A stretch of 64,000 bases of DNA from Tetragonia tetragonoides (taxonomy: Eukaryota; Streptophyta; Magnoliopsida; Caryophyllales; Aizoaceae): positions 40,332,501-40,396,500 of the forward strand of contig CM076152.1 in NCBI GenBank assembly GCA_038025085.1, in the 5' to 3' direction. A program made the translations under genes and the position numbers. Under the pieces are notes generated by a model. The model was not told the DNA's origin and made no database searches. It saw only the letters and a list, made by a program, of their open reading frames with translations. Of this stretch, positions 12,460 to 23,418 are shown one piece after another (positions within the stretch are counted from its first letter, which is position 1; the number at the start of each line of letters is the position of its first letter).

Positions 12460-15400
12460 CTAGCTTGATGCACTTTGACCACCTCCTACAGGTATACTCC
12501 GAGAGCGCCTTTTCCTTGATGTTCCCTGATAATAACTCTCAAAGATCAATAACAGATTTCTGAAATAGTTGAAGACTGGAAGATCTAATTTATAAATGGA
12601 ACTTAGTGGATATAGTGAAGCACATAAAACATTAAACATCAGATGGTAATCTTAATTCAAATGACAAATACTTGAACACCCAGCTTGGTCTTACGATGAT
12701 GTTACGAGGGGAATTATCAGAACATTGTCACATTATAACATACTTGGTGACTGAGAACGTTAACCTATACACACAGTTCAACAATAGCAAACGGTATAAG
12801 CACCGTATCAGTTCAACAATGCCAAAATCACCAACATGACAGGTACCTAATGCCTCGCGCAAGGGTCCCACCTCCCACGCAGGAGGGAAGGGGCGTTTAA
12901 TATATGCCAGCATTACTCCTACTTTATATCAGAACTTCCATAGATCTTCAGAACAAAGCTTCTATCTGGAGGACACTATTGCATAGACCCCACCAATGGC
13001 AGTATTCACACTAGGTGTTGTGTAATAAAAACAGTCTATAAACGAGATGTCTTGTTTCTTATCTAAAAATTTAGAACTGACACAAAAAACAGCACCAAGT
13101 TGATAAGACTCGAGTGGAGGTCTGTAAATTCAAGACAATAACAAACGAAATATTCATCAAGTCACTTTTTTTTTCTGTTTGACATGATGTTCATCAAGTC
13201 ACTCGATCTCTTTACACGATCATCATAAAACACCTCATCTACCCCTAGCAATAGTTACAAATAGTTATGACAAACATACTTTTATAGCTTTTAGATGTCT
13301 TGCAGGCACCTTCATATGTTCATATCACTCACGTCTCATGCAAACCAGCTGAAATTAAAAGCATTTCCAGAAGTATCAATCCCTTTGAAAGAGGAGAAGG
13401 ATTTTCAAATCATTACCACTAATTTGAGATGCTTCCACAATCCACACCAGGGAATCCCACACCACTACTCCTAAGAATGATCAGACTTCTATGATACGTG
13501 AACTTCATAAAGTCTAAGCCTTGTCATAGCTACTGGACTAAGTACACTTCAGAGTAAGATGAGGCCAAAAAGCCGTACTGGAATGATGGTAATGGTTGTT
13601 CCTGATCTAGCCCTCCACAGGGAAAAAATAAACAAATACCAAGGCACAAAGCCTGCGGTGGACTTTATCGGCACATGAACCATGAAAGACTGCATGCAAG
13701 GTCCAAAAAAGGACTGCCCGTCATCCATATGCTATAAAATTGACCAAGACCATCACACTAAATGCCAGCAACTTGATCAAGATTGTACTACTCGACGAAA
13801 AAAAGCATATAGCACCTGATCTCAATATAATACGTATAGTAATACAGTTATAAGGACCACACCTTTGAGGATAGAGGGGGCAAGGACGCCTGCCGTGCAG
13901 CCTTCTGAGGCTCTGTCAGATGACGGATCTCTCGGAGCTGGGTTGCTATATCCTCCAGAAGTTTTAGTTCAGTTTCTCCCCTCTCCCGGCGTTCCAAAGA
14001 GCTTTTTATCTTTTCTTTTTCCTCCTGAACAGCCCTCAGCCTCTCTCTCAGCCATCCAATTTCACTGTCAATCTTCAGCCTCTCATGATCAACTGCAGAC
14101 AAAGAATGGCGCCGTAGTTCATGAATGGAATTTCTACATGGTGAGCTGCTAAACGATGGAAATCTATCAACTGTGTCTGAACAGCTTCTGTTAATATCTA
14201 GTTCGACCCTCATACTATTGCTAGCCGAATCTTCGAACGTATTGATTCTCTTTCCAATGCTCTTATGGCTAACATCACATTTGGAATCAACTATGTGGAC
14301 ATCATGGATATGGGGCTCACTAACTTGCATTAGCGTTTCCGTTTCATCATCAGTTTTCACAACACCAGGTATCATTACCCCTCGTGGATGAACATTGTCA
14401 TTTAACCCTTGTTCGCCACGAGAGTAGTTTGGCTTGGATGACTGAGCATACAGCATCCCTTTTTCCTGAATCTCTGGACTAGTATCATTGCCATGGAGTG
14501 AGTTGTCTTTAATAATGTCCGAATACTCAAACCTTTCTAGCCCCTCTACTATTTTAGTGTTGCCATACATCTCCAAGATTGATGATTCTTTCCCCAAAGA
14601 TACAGTTGAAGTTTGTCTCTCAAGAGAGACAGATGCATAATCGGGATAGTTGCCCTTCTTTTGGACATTTCCCCGTTTGTCAATGGATTCACTGAGTTGC
14701 TGTAGCATCAGCATTGCATCTACAGAAGAATCAAGAAAAGAAGTTTCATCTTGTCCTAGAGTATCAACAACTTGACTTTCCAACCCCTCATTTTCCTGAA
14801 GCACTTTCCTATAGGCCTCAACTTCCTTCTCCAAGAAATGTTTCTCCCGCTCTCTTCTGACAATAATCTCTTTAAGTATATTCATTTCTTCAGCGTCATA
14901 AGCTGATTTTTCTTCTAATATCCTTTGATACTGTCGTGATTCTATTTCAATTGATGCCTTCTCCTCCTGCAAGCGTGAAATCATAGCCATGGCTTCATCT
15001 GCAGCAGTGGCAGCAGAACTTCTCTCTTGCTCTAGTTCAGACCACAGAGCAGCACGAGCAGCTTGTTCTTCCTCAAGTGCTTGTTCCAGAATCCTAACTG
15101 CATCTTCATCTTGGCTGTCGAACCCATGCACACTTCCTACATAGTTTTTGGGATTCTCAAAGGGTGTTGCGTTGTCATACACAAGTTTATTATTGTCGGT
15201 TACATCATTGGCCTCAGGATCTGGCAGAGACCTTCCTGGAACAACAAATTAAGTAATAATTCATCATCATACATAACACAGAAAACACCACAATACATCT
15301 TCTGCAGGGCAATAAAAACCTTAGCATGTCCGTGCATTAGACATATGATTACATTAGACAATTAAGAACCACTCCATGTTTTTCTTCGAAGGCATGTTTA

Positions 15401-16604
15401 CAGGAGCAACTACTAACTTTCTGAGCCCATTTATTTCCAAAATTTATGTTTACAGGAGCAACTGCTGACTTTCCAACCCCATGTTGAGACAACTAAGACC
15501 AACGCCATGTTTTTTCAGAAGACATGTTCTCAAAAGCTACATTCTCATCTTGAAGCAGGATTTGTATGTCAAATTGATACCACAATACTAAACGATAGCT
15601 TCTGGTTAAATTAATTTACTCCGCATCCTTAAAAACAATAATCAACCATGAGACCACATACTACATAAAGCTAAATGTAACAAATGGATGTGTGTGTGCA
15701 GAAAAAGACTGTTATTTCCTGAAGTGTGAATATAAAAGCTCTAATTTCAAGATTCGACACTTCCCTATCTGTACAAACTAGAAGCTGTACTACACATATT
15801 TTCAGCTAACAATCAGTCGAGAATTGATAGATATAAGGGAAGAAAATGACAAAAATGCCTCAAAGTTGCCACCAACCATCAAGCAAGCAAGTGGAAAGTA
15901 CAATTGGTAGTTTTAATATGAATAGTTAAAGGGGAATAGGCACAATTACCATGGAAGTTCATGGGCAGCAAGTTCTGCGCATAAGCCTCAGTCCCTATCT
16001 TACTGGGGTCAGAAGGTGAGCGACGAACGACACGGACATCCCTGTGATCATAAGAAGATTCCGAAGTCAACTTGCCATAGTCGAGACTGGCTCTGCGACG
16101 TCGACGAAGGCCATGCCTATGCCTCTGATTAGCACCCCCCTTCCCCTTAAGTTCAAACTTAGCAATAGAGTCACTCCCAGTCCCAGAGAGGCTATGCTGC
16201 GACCTACGGGGATCTGAGAATGAACTGTATGATACTTCACCATCTAATTCCAGTCCAGCACTATCCGACTTGCCATCCTTAATAAGTTTCAAGTTGAGTT
16301 GGCACTGATCATTCCTGGCTAGGATGGCATCGAAGGGGAATTTGCTTTTGACAGACAACTGAACGGAGGAGACGGTTTCGGTGGGCCAATCAACTAAGAG
16401 CCTCTGCAAGCAAGGACCACGATAAGGGTAGCCAAAGAGGCCGTTACAGGGACAAGGGAGGGATAACCCTAAGATGCTGAGGAACTTGGTTATGAAAAAG
16501 GCAACACCAGAGCAACATAGGAGGAGGTAGGCAATAGCCAGGTCAAGAAAAGCACCCACCAATCCAGATAAGGTCCATGAGTGTACAATAACTTGGCATG
16601 CCAT
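12460..16604 (-). CDS. GTD-binding (DUF593) membrane protein, FLOURY1/MYOB-like
   Basis: Three coding exons keep frame: 16604-15950, 15235-13863 and a short last exon 12525-12460 (697 residues). The N-terminus (residues about 10-50) is strongly hydrophobic, with one or two membrane segments, followed by CPCNGLFGYP, a Cys/Pro motif typical of this family. A basic stretch (RRRRRAS) lies near residue 165. Residues about 262-360 form the coiled-coil GTD-binding domain (DUF593), which in characterised members binds the globular tail of class XI myosins and anchors them on vesicle or ER membranes. A second coiled coil lies near the C-terminus, and the last exon adds a basic tail (SRKRRSRS). The size and membrane N-terminus fit the FLOURY1-like subgroup rather than MYOB1-3. 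A (GA)n tract at 16994-17022 lies just inside a likely 5' UTR intron. Confidence 0.87.
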
Positions 16605-16990
16605 TTATGCTTGAGCCCAGATAAAATTGGGATCAATTTGAGCAGTTTCTCAGCTGAGATACAGATATCAAACAGGATCAAACAACAATTATAAGCAAGA
16701 TAACTCAGTTGGATGGTGTTAAATACTTGCGAATTAAAAAGGAATGAAATAGAGGGGGAATTGAGACATGTAGCTAAGCTAAAGTGGATGAAGACAGCAA
16801 GTCAGCATACAAACATCAGGATTAGCTGTTGAATGAGTAATCCAAATTTAGAAACAAATTAGGGAAATTGCTTTCCTTTATTGGATCGCTAATTTGATGA
16901 AGCTAGAATAAAGCTACTAGAAACCAACATATTAAACAGGTGCAAATTCAAGGAAAGATAAAATGATAAACAACCGCAAATATTATGTAT

Positions 16991-16993
<3 letters not shown>

Positions 16994-17022
<29 letters not shown>
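16994..17022. repeat. (GA)n microsatellite
   Basis: An uninterrupted GA/CT dinucleotide tract upstream of the GTD-binding gene. On the gene's strand it follows a plausible donor (CTCTCG|GTACTCTC), so it is probably inside a 5' UTR intron. Confidence 0.95.
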
Positions 17023-17025
<3 letters not shown>

Positions 17026-17499
17026 CGAGAGCAATTTCCAGAATATGAAATGATGGATAAGCATAATGAATCCAATCGATCAAATGGTTTATGCAAGAAC
17101 CCTAATATTCCGCCGAGGTTGTAGATTCAGCATTCAGGCAGGGATTCGACAAAATTAACATGGGGATGGGGTGGGCCCTTTAAATATTATGTACTTTTCC
17201 TTTAATTTACGGATACGTATTAAGTCTCACTCCACCTTCACCGCCAAATGCATATTTATCCACTATCCGTTTGGTGCTCAATGCCTCTATAGTTGGTGAA
17301 GCCACGACACTCAAAAATGCATTACAATAAACCATATTATTAGGATATTCATAAAGGAAGATAATAAAGTTGTTATTCAGGCTATTCAAGAAAAATATTA
17401 CTGTAAATTCCTTGGCTTATTTTTAGCTAGATAATGGACATTTGTCTGCTTATTCAACAGACATCATAATACCGTATCCAACACTAATACCAACTTCAT
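17023..17499. other. 5' flank of the GTD-binding gene
   Basis: This should contain the transcription start and promoter of the minus-strand gene. No other gene or complete repeat is visible. Confidence 0.5.
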
Positions 17500-17529
17500 A
17501 ATACTACTACAAATCTCTTATAAGAATAT

Positions 17530-17726
17530 GGGTTGATGTAGTGGTTCAACACTTGATCCCTTAAACAAATGGTTTGGAGGGTTTGAATCCCAAACTATTG
17601 CGAATGGAAAAAATTCCTTAACTAGCCCCCTAATCCCCTACCACTTAATACGCTGACAGTTAGGACAAGGAGATTAGTCACGGTGGTCAACAGCGGGATA
17701 ACCTTGACATAGACCCAAAAAAAAAA
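17530..17726 (+). mobile_element. tRNA-derived SINE
   Basis: The head has a pol III A-box-like stretch (GTAGTGGTTCAACACTTG) and a B-box-like stretch (GGGTTTGAATCC at about 17579). The body resembles other plant SINEs (GGAGATTAGTCACGGTGG), and the element ends in an A-run at 17717-17726. A clear target duplication is not visible. Confidence 0.75.
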
Positions 17727-17863
17727 TTATTAGTTAATTAGTACGTACTTCCTTGACCATACCAGTAGTAAGTAGGCAACCGTCCACCAAATTTGACACT
17801 AGTTGTTCCTCCTTGCTAATTTGTTATAGCTACCTCCGTTGCACTGATACTTCTTAAAGGTGC

Positions 17864-18208
17864 AGTATTCCGTATCCGATACTTGTAGGATACTTATCCG
17901 ATACTTGAGAATACTTGATCCGTAATTTTTAGACATGTTTACATTGCTTATCTATTTTTCATCTTCAAAATTGTAAAATATACCTATAAAAAGATGTTTG
18001 AATTGTTTTCGTTCACATTTTCTTAGTTATTTTCATAATATTAAAATTTAGCACCTAGATTTCTGAGAAAAAAAATCATTTTTACATATTATATTATTTA
18101 ATTATTATACGTATACGTATCCGTATCCTATTTTTTTAGAGATACGGTATCTCGTATTCGTATCCATACCCATTTTCGTACCCGTATCCGTATCTATATA
18201 ACCTAGAT
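17864..18208 (-). mobile_element. element with GATACGG-rich ends (copy A)
   Basis: Both ends are made of overlapping GTATCCG/GATACGG words around an AT-rich core. Its right end, read on the minus strand (ctaggttatatagatacggatacgggtacgaaaa), matches the left end of the copy at 59350, and its left end matches the right end of that copy. This shows a dispersed family. The superfamily is not known to me. Confidence 0.65.
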
Positions 18209-18680
18209 AGCTACTACAAACGTGCTACTCATTTGAATATATATGGACTATCCAATCTTCTTCAAAGAACCAATTGCCGCATCTGACTTATTTTAAATGC
18301 CTTCCATATAATATTCTTATAAGAGATTTGTAGTAGTATTGTGACTATTGTCTACTGAACCTGTCTCCTAGCTTGTAGACCTAATATATCGATCTATCAT
18401 TGAGTGTATTCTATAATAAACTTAGTTTCTAGTGCTTCACCTCTAAATAAAAGGAAAAAAAAAATGTTTTGACTCGTTTCCTTGCTGGTGATGCAATATG
18501 GGGTGTAAAATCAAGAAATGGGAGGAGAATGGAGCTAAATGAGAAATGTGCAGTTGATTAATTTTTGCATCATTCAATTTAATTATAATTGTTCAACTTT
18601 AAGATCTGGATTCAAAAGTCATGTTTGGTAAGTAAGTAGTACTACAAACTTTGTACCTATGAAAAGAAACTCTGAGTACT

Positions 18681-19182
18681 TAAAGATGGCTTTGTGTCGT
18701 GCTCGGGCCGTGCTCGGGCCGTGCCTTCGTGCTTTGTAACAGTGTCGTGCTTATAGTTGTCGTGCTTCGTGTCGTGCCTGCTCTTTCAAAAGGTAGCCCA
18801 GGTCGTGCCCGTGCTCGTGCTTATGTCGGGTCGTGCTCGTGTCGTGCCTTCGTGCTTTGTAACAGTGTCGTGTCGTGCCGTGCTTATAGTTGTCGTGCCT
18901 CGTGTCGTGTCGTGCCGTACCAGCTCTTTCAAAAGGTAGGCCCAGGTCGTGCCCGTGCTCGTGCTTGTGTCATGTCGTGCGTGCCGTGCCCATGCTTTTT
19001 TAAAATAATATTAAAATTTTCGCCGTGCTCTGTCGTGCCGTGTCGTGCCCTACTGTGATTTCTTTTCAAAATCCATGTCCGGGCCCAGCCCAGACCCAGT
19101 CATTCGTGCCCGTTCTCATACCCGTGCCGTGTAAAAAGCGTGATCGATCGTACTGTGCTACCCGTGCTCAGTGCCATCTCTA
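18681..19182. mobile_element. hAT-like non-autonomous element filled with CGTGC repeats
   Basis: The ends are TAAAGATGGC (18681) and GCCATCTCTA (to 19182), inverted repeats matching at 9 of 10 bases and resembling hAT termini. The interior is a degenerate array of cgtgc/cgtgt words and holds a tandem duplication of about 125 bases (18719-18844 and 18845-18968, both with gtgccttcgtgctttgtaac and ctctttcaaaaggtag). The 8-base flanks (tgagtact, gttgtacc) agree only at the central GTAC, so the target duplication is weak. The open frames here are Cys/Arg-rich artefacts of the repeat. Confidence 0.6.
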
Positions 19183-20183
19183 GTTGTACCTCATTGTGTA
19201 CCCAAAAAAAACATTGTAGCTGATATGCACAAAAAAGACAAAGAATATATAGAATGGCCGCCAAGATTGGCGTCAATCCAAAATGATTGATGTTCATTAA
19301 TAAATGGGTTAGCTGATGGAGTAGCAGTTCCCATGTCACAATTCACAAGTGCAAACATAACATAAGTGGTGGTTGCAACTCCTCTTGCATTGGTTGACAT
19401 ACACAATGTATGATACAAGTAAGTCATCGCTTTTGACTTTTGTCCCTCTGCCCTCTTGGTTTTATTTTGGTTGTTTGTTTCTGCTTCAGTTCAACTAATA
19501 CCCTTTTAAGTTTGGTATTAATCTTTGGCTCTAGTTGTATGTGTAGCTACCTCAAGGTCCTTCAATAATTGTTATTTTGGGTGCTTAATTTTCCAATTCC
19601 AATTCCAATTCCAATTCCTTCTTGTTTTGCTTTATCATGCATGTTTCTCCTACTACACCATATCATATGTTAAATTTGCATACAATAGTATTAGAGTACT
19701 TCATATGACTAGTCAAGATTGTAGATCAAGAGGTTTGAGTCAGGGATATCATCATTATTCATTAGCCATTACGGGAAGTTTAACTTAAAAGATAAGAGAA
19801 TATTATAAGTAGAAGTATTATCTATGCAGGTCTCTAGAGAACAAGCTGCAAGAGACCAAGATGTTACTATCTTGGAATGTTTCCTGTGTTTCTAGAGAGA
19901 GAGAGAGATTATTTTGTTGGAGTATGAAAATTATTAATAGGAATGGGCATATAAAAATAAATAAATAAATAATTTAAAGAAAGGACCATATTTCGTAGGT
20001 GACCTCAACAAAGGAAATTGAAATATGGTTGGCCAATGGGCGGTTGAAAAACCATACAAATTCAACAAAACACAACCTAACCCCCAGAGAGTTACGTTGA
20101 ATAAAGGGTATCCAACCAGCGTTTCATTTCACGGAGTTCAACTTAGGAGCTGGCATCTGTCAAACATTTCCACCTGATCAGCT
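19183..20183. other. intergenic, upstream of the tandem-kinase gene
   Basis: AT-rich with small repeats: a (CCAATT)n tract at about 19590-19616, a short GA tract near 19894 and (AAAT)n near 19955. No gene is supported. Confidence 0.5.
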
Positions 20184-20193
20184 TATATATAAA
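20184..20193 (+). promoter_or_regulatory. TATA box of the tandem-kinase gene
   Basis: TATATATAAA lies 229 bases before the ATG at 20422, in the same orientation. It is followed by a pyrimidine-rich (CTCAT)n tract at 20196-20225 that would fall near the transcription start or in the 5' leader. Confidence 0.55.
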
Positions 20194-20195
20194 TC

Positions 20196-20225
20196 TCATC
20201 TCATCTCATCTCATCTCATCTCATC
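20196..20225. repeat. (CTCAT)n microsatellite in the 5' leader
   Basis: Six near-perfect ctcat/atctc pentamers directly downstream of the TATA box of the kinase gene. Confidence 0.9.
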
Positions 20226-20421
20226 CGCTACTTATGCAGCTTTTCAATCAATCCTGTCCTCAATACTAATAATAATAATTGAATTGTAAGCCATGATGCT
20301 TTTCAAAGCTGTCCTATCCTGCTAGCCTCCCAGGACTACCACTACCATCACCATCTCCATCCACTAGACCACTACCACCGGCCATTATCAAAACTATGCT
20401 GCTCAACCGAAATCACTAGAT

Positions 20422-22905
20422 ATGGACGATGAACCCATTATTCACCCAATTACAACCCAACACAACCAACTTAATATGCCTTCCAACACACGCAACAGGA
20501 GATGCAACTGCCATGCCCAAATGTTATCTGTTCTTCGTAGATCGCTCACCCGTCTATCTGGCTTCTGCCACTCTACATCCCCCTTCAAGGAACAAGTATC
20601 AGCCCCCTTTCATGACATTACAGGAGTCCAATATTATAAATTCTCCGACAACAAGGTCATGGGCAGCAACAGCAACCACCCCAGGATCTTCAGCTACACC
20701 GAGTTATATATTGGAACCCATGCTTTCAGCCAGGATCAACTTCTTGGAAGTGGTGGCTTCGGAAGGGTCTACAAGGCTGTCCTACCAAGTGATGCCACTT
20801 TGGTTGCTGTCAAGTGCCTCGCTGAGAAAGGAGACGACTTTGACAAGACTTTTGCTGCTGAACTCTTGGCTGTGGCTCACTTGCGCCATAGGAATCTGGT
20901 TAGGCTAAGGGGCTGGTGTGTACACGAGGACCAGCTGCTCCTTGTCTATGACTATATGCCCAACCTCAGCCTTGACAAGCTACTCTTCAAGAAGCCAGAC
21001 AAAGAGAACAACTTGTCCCCTCTTGATTTTCAGAGGCGACAAAAGATAGTCACTGGCTTGGCTGCCGCCCTTTTCTATCTCCACCAACAGCTCGAGACTC
21101 AGATCATCCACAGGGACGTCAAAACCAGCAACGTCATGCTAGATTCCCACTACAATGCGCGCCTTGGTGACTTTGGACTCGCCCGTTGGCTCGAGCATGA
21201 TCTGGAATCAAGAATCAACGCAGTACCATCCATGTCAATGTCCATGAATAATGACTATGAGCAGTTTAGGATGGCAGAGACCACAAGGATTGGTGGAACC
21301 ATTGGATACCTGCCTCCTGAGAGCTTCCAGAAACGCTACGTTGCCACTGCCAAAGCAGACGTTTTCAGCTTCGGGATCGTGGTGTTGGAAGTGGCTTCAG
21401 GGCGCCGGGCAGTCGATCTCACCTGCACAGATGACAAGATCATTTTACTGGATTGGGTTCGGAGATTGGCTGATGAGGGCAAGCTCCTCCTTGCAGGGGA
21501 TGCTCGCCTGCAGGATGGATCCTACAAGCTCTGTGACATGGAGCGTCTCATCCATATCGGACTGCTTTGCACACTCCATTATCCGAAATCACGGCCTAAC
21601 ATAAAGTGGGTACTGGATGCACTCTGTGGGGATATTTTGGGCAAACTTCCAGCCCTCCCTTCATTTAAGACCCATCCTCTGTACATCTCCTTGTCTACAA
21701 GCACATCTGATACCAGTACTGGCACATCGACCACCATCTCTGTCACCAGCTCAACCAAAACAGTCGTCTCAATTACTAATTCAACAATCTACATCACAGC
21801 TGCAGGAAAAACCATCTTCGTCACAGCTGAAGGTGGTGCTGGCAGGGACAGCAACTCCGCCTCTACTGAGAGCAAGCGACAACTACTCAACTCTATTCCG
21901 GTGGTTGAGACACCAAGAGAAATCTCATACAAGGAAATCATTTCTGCAACGAACAATTTTGCTGACAATCAGAGGGTTGCAGAGCTGGACTTCGCGACTG
22001 CCTACCATGGATTCCTGGATAATTCCCATCACGTCCTGGTGAAGAGGCTGGGATTGAAGACATGCCCTGCACTGAGGGCCCGCTTCTCAACCGAGCTCCA
22101 AAATATAGGGAGGCTTCGCCACCGCAATCTGGTGCAGCTGCGGGGGTGGTGCACAGAGCAAGGAGAAATGCTGGTTGTTTATGATTTCTCAGCCAGTCGC
22201 CTCCTCAGTCACATTCTGTTCCATAACAGCCGCAACACGGTCCTGGAGTGGCGTCACAGATACAATATCATCAAATCACTTGCATCAGCAATTCTCTATC
22301 TCCACGAAGAATGGGATGAACAAGTAATCCACAAAAATATTACCTCGTCTTCTGTAATCATCGATCCAGACATGAATCCGAGGCTCTCCAGCTTCGCATT
22401 GGCAGAGTTCTTGACAAGAAACGAGCACGGCCATCATGTAGCCACTGACACTACCAATTCAGTCCGTGGCATTTTTGGTTATATGTCACCCGAGTATATG
22501 GAATCTGGAGAAGCAAACACGGCAGCTGATATTTACAGCTTTGGAGTAGTGGTGCTGGAGGTGATAAGTGGACAGATGGCAGTTGACTTTCGCCACCCTG
22601 AGGTTCTATTAGTAAAGAGGGTCCGTGATTTTGAGAATACTAGAAGGCCTTTAGAAGAGTTAGCAGACCCACAGTTGGATGAGGAATATGACCATGGGGA
22701 ATTTGTAAGACTGCTGAGACTGGGATTGGCTTGTACGCATTCCAATCCACATTCGAGGCCAAGTATGAGGCAGATTGCAAGCATACTTGACGGGAATAGT
22801 TCAGGCTTCATAGAAGGATATAAGGAAGGAGTAGAAGAGTGGAGACAAAGGAATGCTACTTCTTTGTCGGGGATCAGAAGAATCCAGGCATTGGGAATTC
22901 AGTGA
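20422..22905 (+). CDS. LECRKS2: receptor-like kinase S.2 type, two tandem kinase domains
   Basis: A single 827-codon exon. Kinase domain 1 (about residues 95-405) is complete: Gly loop GSGGFGRVY (109-117), VAVK with Lys131, HRDVKTSN with Asp232, DFG 250-252, and a PPE in place of APE. A Ser/Thr-rich linker (about 424-470) leads to domain 2 (about 500-790). Domain 2 keeps the Lys (LVKRL) but has no glycine loop, HKN instead of HRD (637-639) and SFA instead of DFG (657-659), so it should be catalytically dead. There is no signal peptide, lectin domain or membrane segment, so despite the name it is probably a cytoplasmic kinase. Length and order match Arabidopsis At2g32800 (LECRKS2), grouped with L-type lectin kinases by its kinase sequence. 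The start is the first in-frame ATG after the promoter. Confidence 0.95.
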   Translation: MDDEPIIHPITTQHNQLNMPSNTRNRRCNCHAQMLSVLRRSLTRLSGFCHSTSPFKEQVSAPFHDITGVQYYKFSDNKVMGSNSNHPRIFSYTELYIGTHAFSQDQLLGSGGFGRVYKAVLPSDATLVAVKCLAEKGDDFDKTFAAELLAVAHLRHRNLVRLRGWCVHEDQLLLVYDYMPNLSLDKLLFKKPDKENNLSPLDFQRRQKIVTGLAAALFYLHQQLETQIIHRDVKTSNVMLDSHYNARLGDFGLARWLEHDLESRINAVPSMSMSMNNDYEQFRMAETTRIGGTIGYLPPESFQKRYVATAKADVFSFGIVVLEVASGRRAVDLTCTDDKIILLDWVRRLADEGKLLLAGDARLQDGSYKLCDMERLIHIGLLCTLHYPKSRPNIKWVLDALCGDILGKLPALPSFKTHPLYISLSTSTSDTSTGTSTTISVTSSTKTVVSITNSTIYITAAGKTIFVTAEGGAGRDSNSASTESKRQLLNSIPVVETPREISYKEIISATNNFADNQRVAELDFATAYHGFLDNSHHVLVKRLGLKTCPALRARFSTELQNIGRLRHRNLVQLRGWCTEQGEMLVVYDFSASRLLSHILFHNSRNTVLEWRHRYNIIKSLASAILYLHEEWDEQVIHKNITSSSVIIDPDMNPRLSSFALAEFLTRNEHGHHVATDTTNSVRGIFGYMSPEYMESGEANTAADIYSFGVVVLEVISGQMAVDFRHPEVLLVKRVRDFENTRRPLEELADPQLDEEYDHGEFVRLLRLGLACTHSNPHSRPSMRQIASILDGNSSGFIEGYKEGVEEWRQRNATSLSGIRRIQALGIQ

Positions 22906-23418
22906 CTCAAATCAGCTACCTCAAAATTATAGATTTCTCTTGTATTCCTGACTAATGTGGCAAAGTTGGAGATGTTTGTTGATCAGGAAGAAACAAATAT
23001 ACACAAATTGCAGCTGTAAATAGAGAATAGGTGGTTGTTTGGATTAATCATATTTGTTTAATGATTATGTTGGAAGCATGTGTCTTTGGAGTATTCTTAC
23101 TGCATTGCATGTATTTGCTTTGTTTTTCACATTCTCAGCATCTTTGGACACCTAGTATGGCATTGAACATTTATAGCTGATAATAGAAGAAAGAACAACA
23201 CTTATTATCATCAACCAAAGTGCACTTGTACACAAGGATATACAGATTTGAGCGGTTAAATGGGAAGCAAAGAAAGTACGGAACAAATCAATACATAAAG
23301 CAGGATAAACATTTGTCATATAAATAAAGAAAAAAAGGAAGATAATGGACATATACACATTTCAGACCTGAAGTCAGAATGTCAAATTGGCATTCGCATT
23401 AGTTGCCACAAGTTGATG
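22906..23418. other. convergent 3' flanks of kinase and EF-hand genes
   Basis: The two genes are transcribed toward each other; this gap should hold both 3' UTRs. Nothing else is recognised. Confidence 0.6.

Larger units (their letters stand above)
17500..18340. repeat. 30-bp perfect inverted repeats flanking a SINE and another element
   Basis: Bases 17500-17529 and 18311-18340 are exact reverse complements over 30 bases (arm begins AATACTACTACAAATC). Between them lie a tRNA-derived SINE and a GATACGG-rich element. Such arms usually come from a DNA transposon with terminal inverted repeats that later received insertions, or from two copies of one element in opposite orientation. Confidence 0.85.

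Noticed and set aside
13865..14391. Plus-strand frames opposite the GTD-binding gene
   Set aside because: They are antisense to a well-supported coding exon and show no family features.
18699..19058. 119-codon Cys/Arg/Val-rich frame on the plus strand
   Set aside because: It lies wholly in the CGTGC repeat array and has repeat-driven composition; no start context or homology.
20429..22042. Other-frame readings inside the tandem-kinase gene
   Set aside because: The 827-codon frame explains the whole interval with two kinase domains; the others are shadows.
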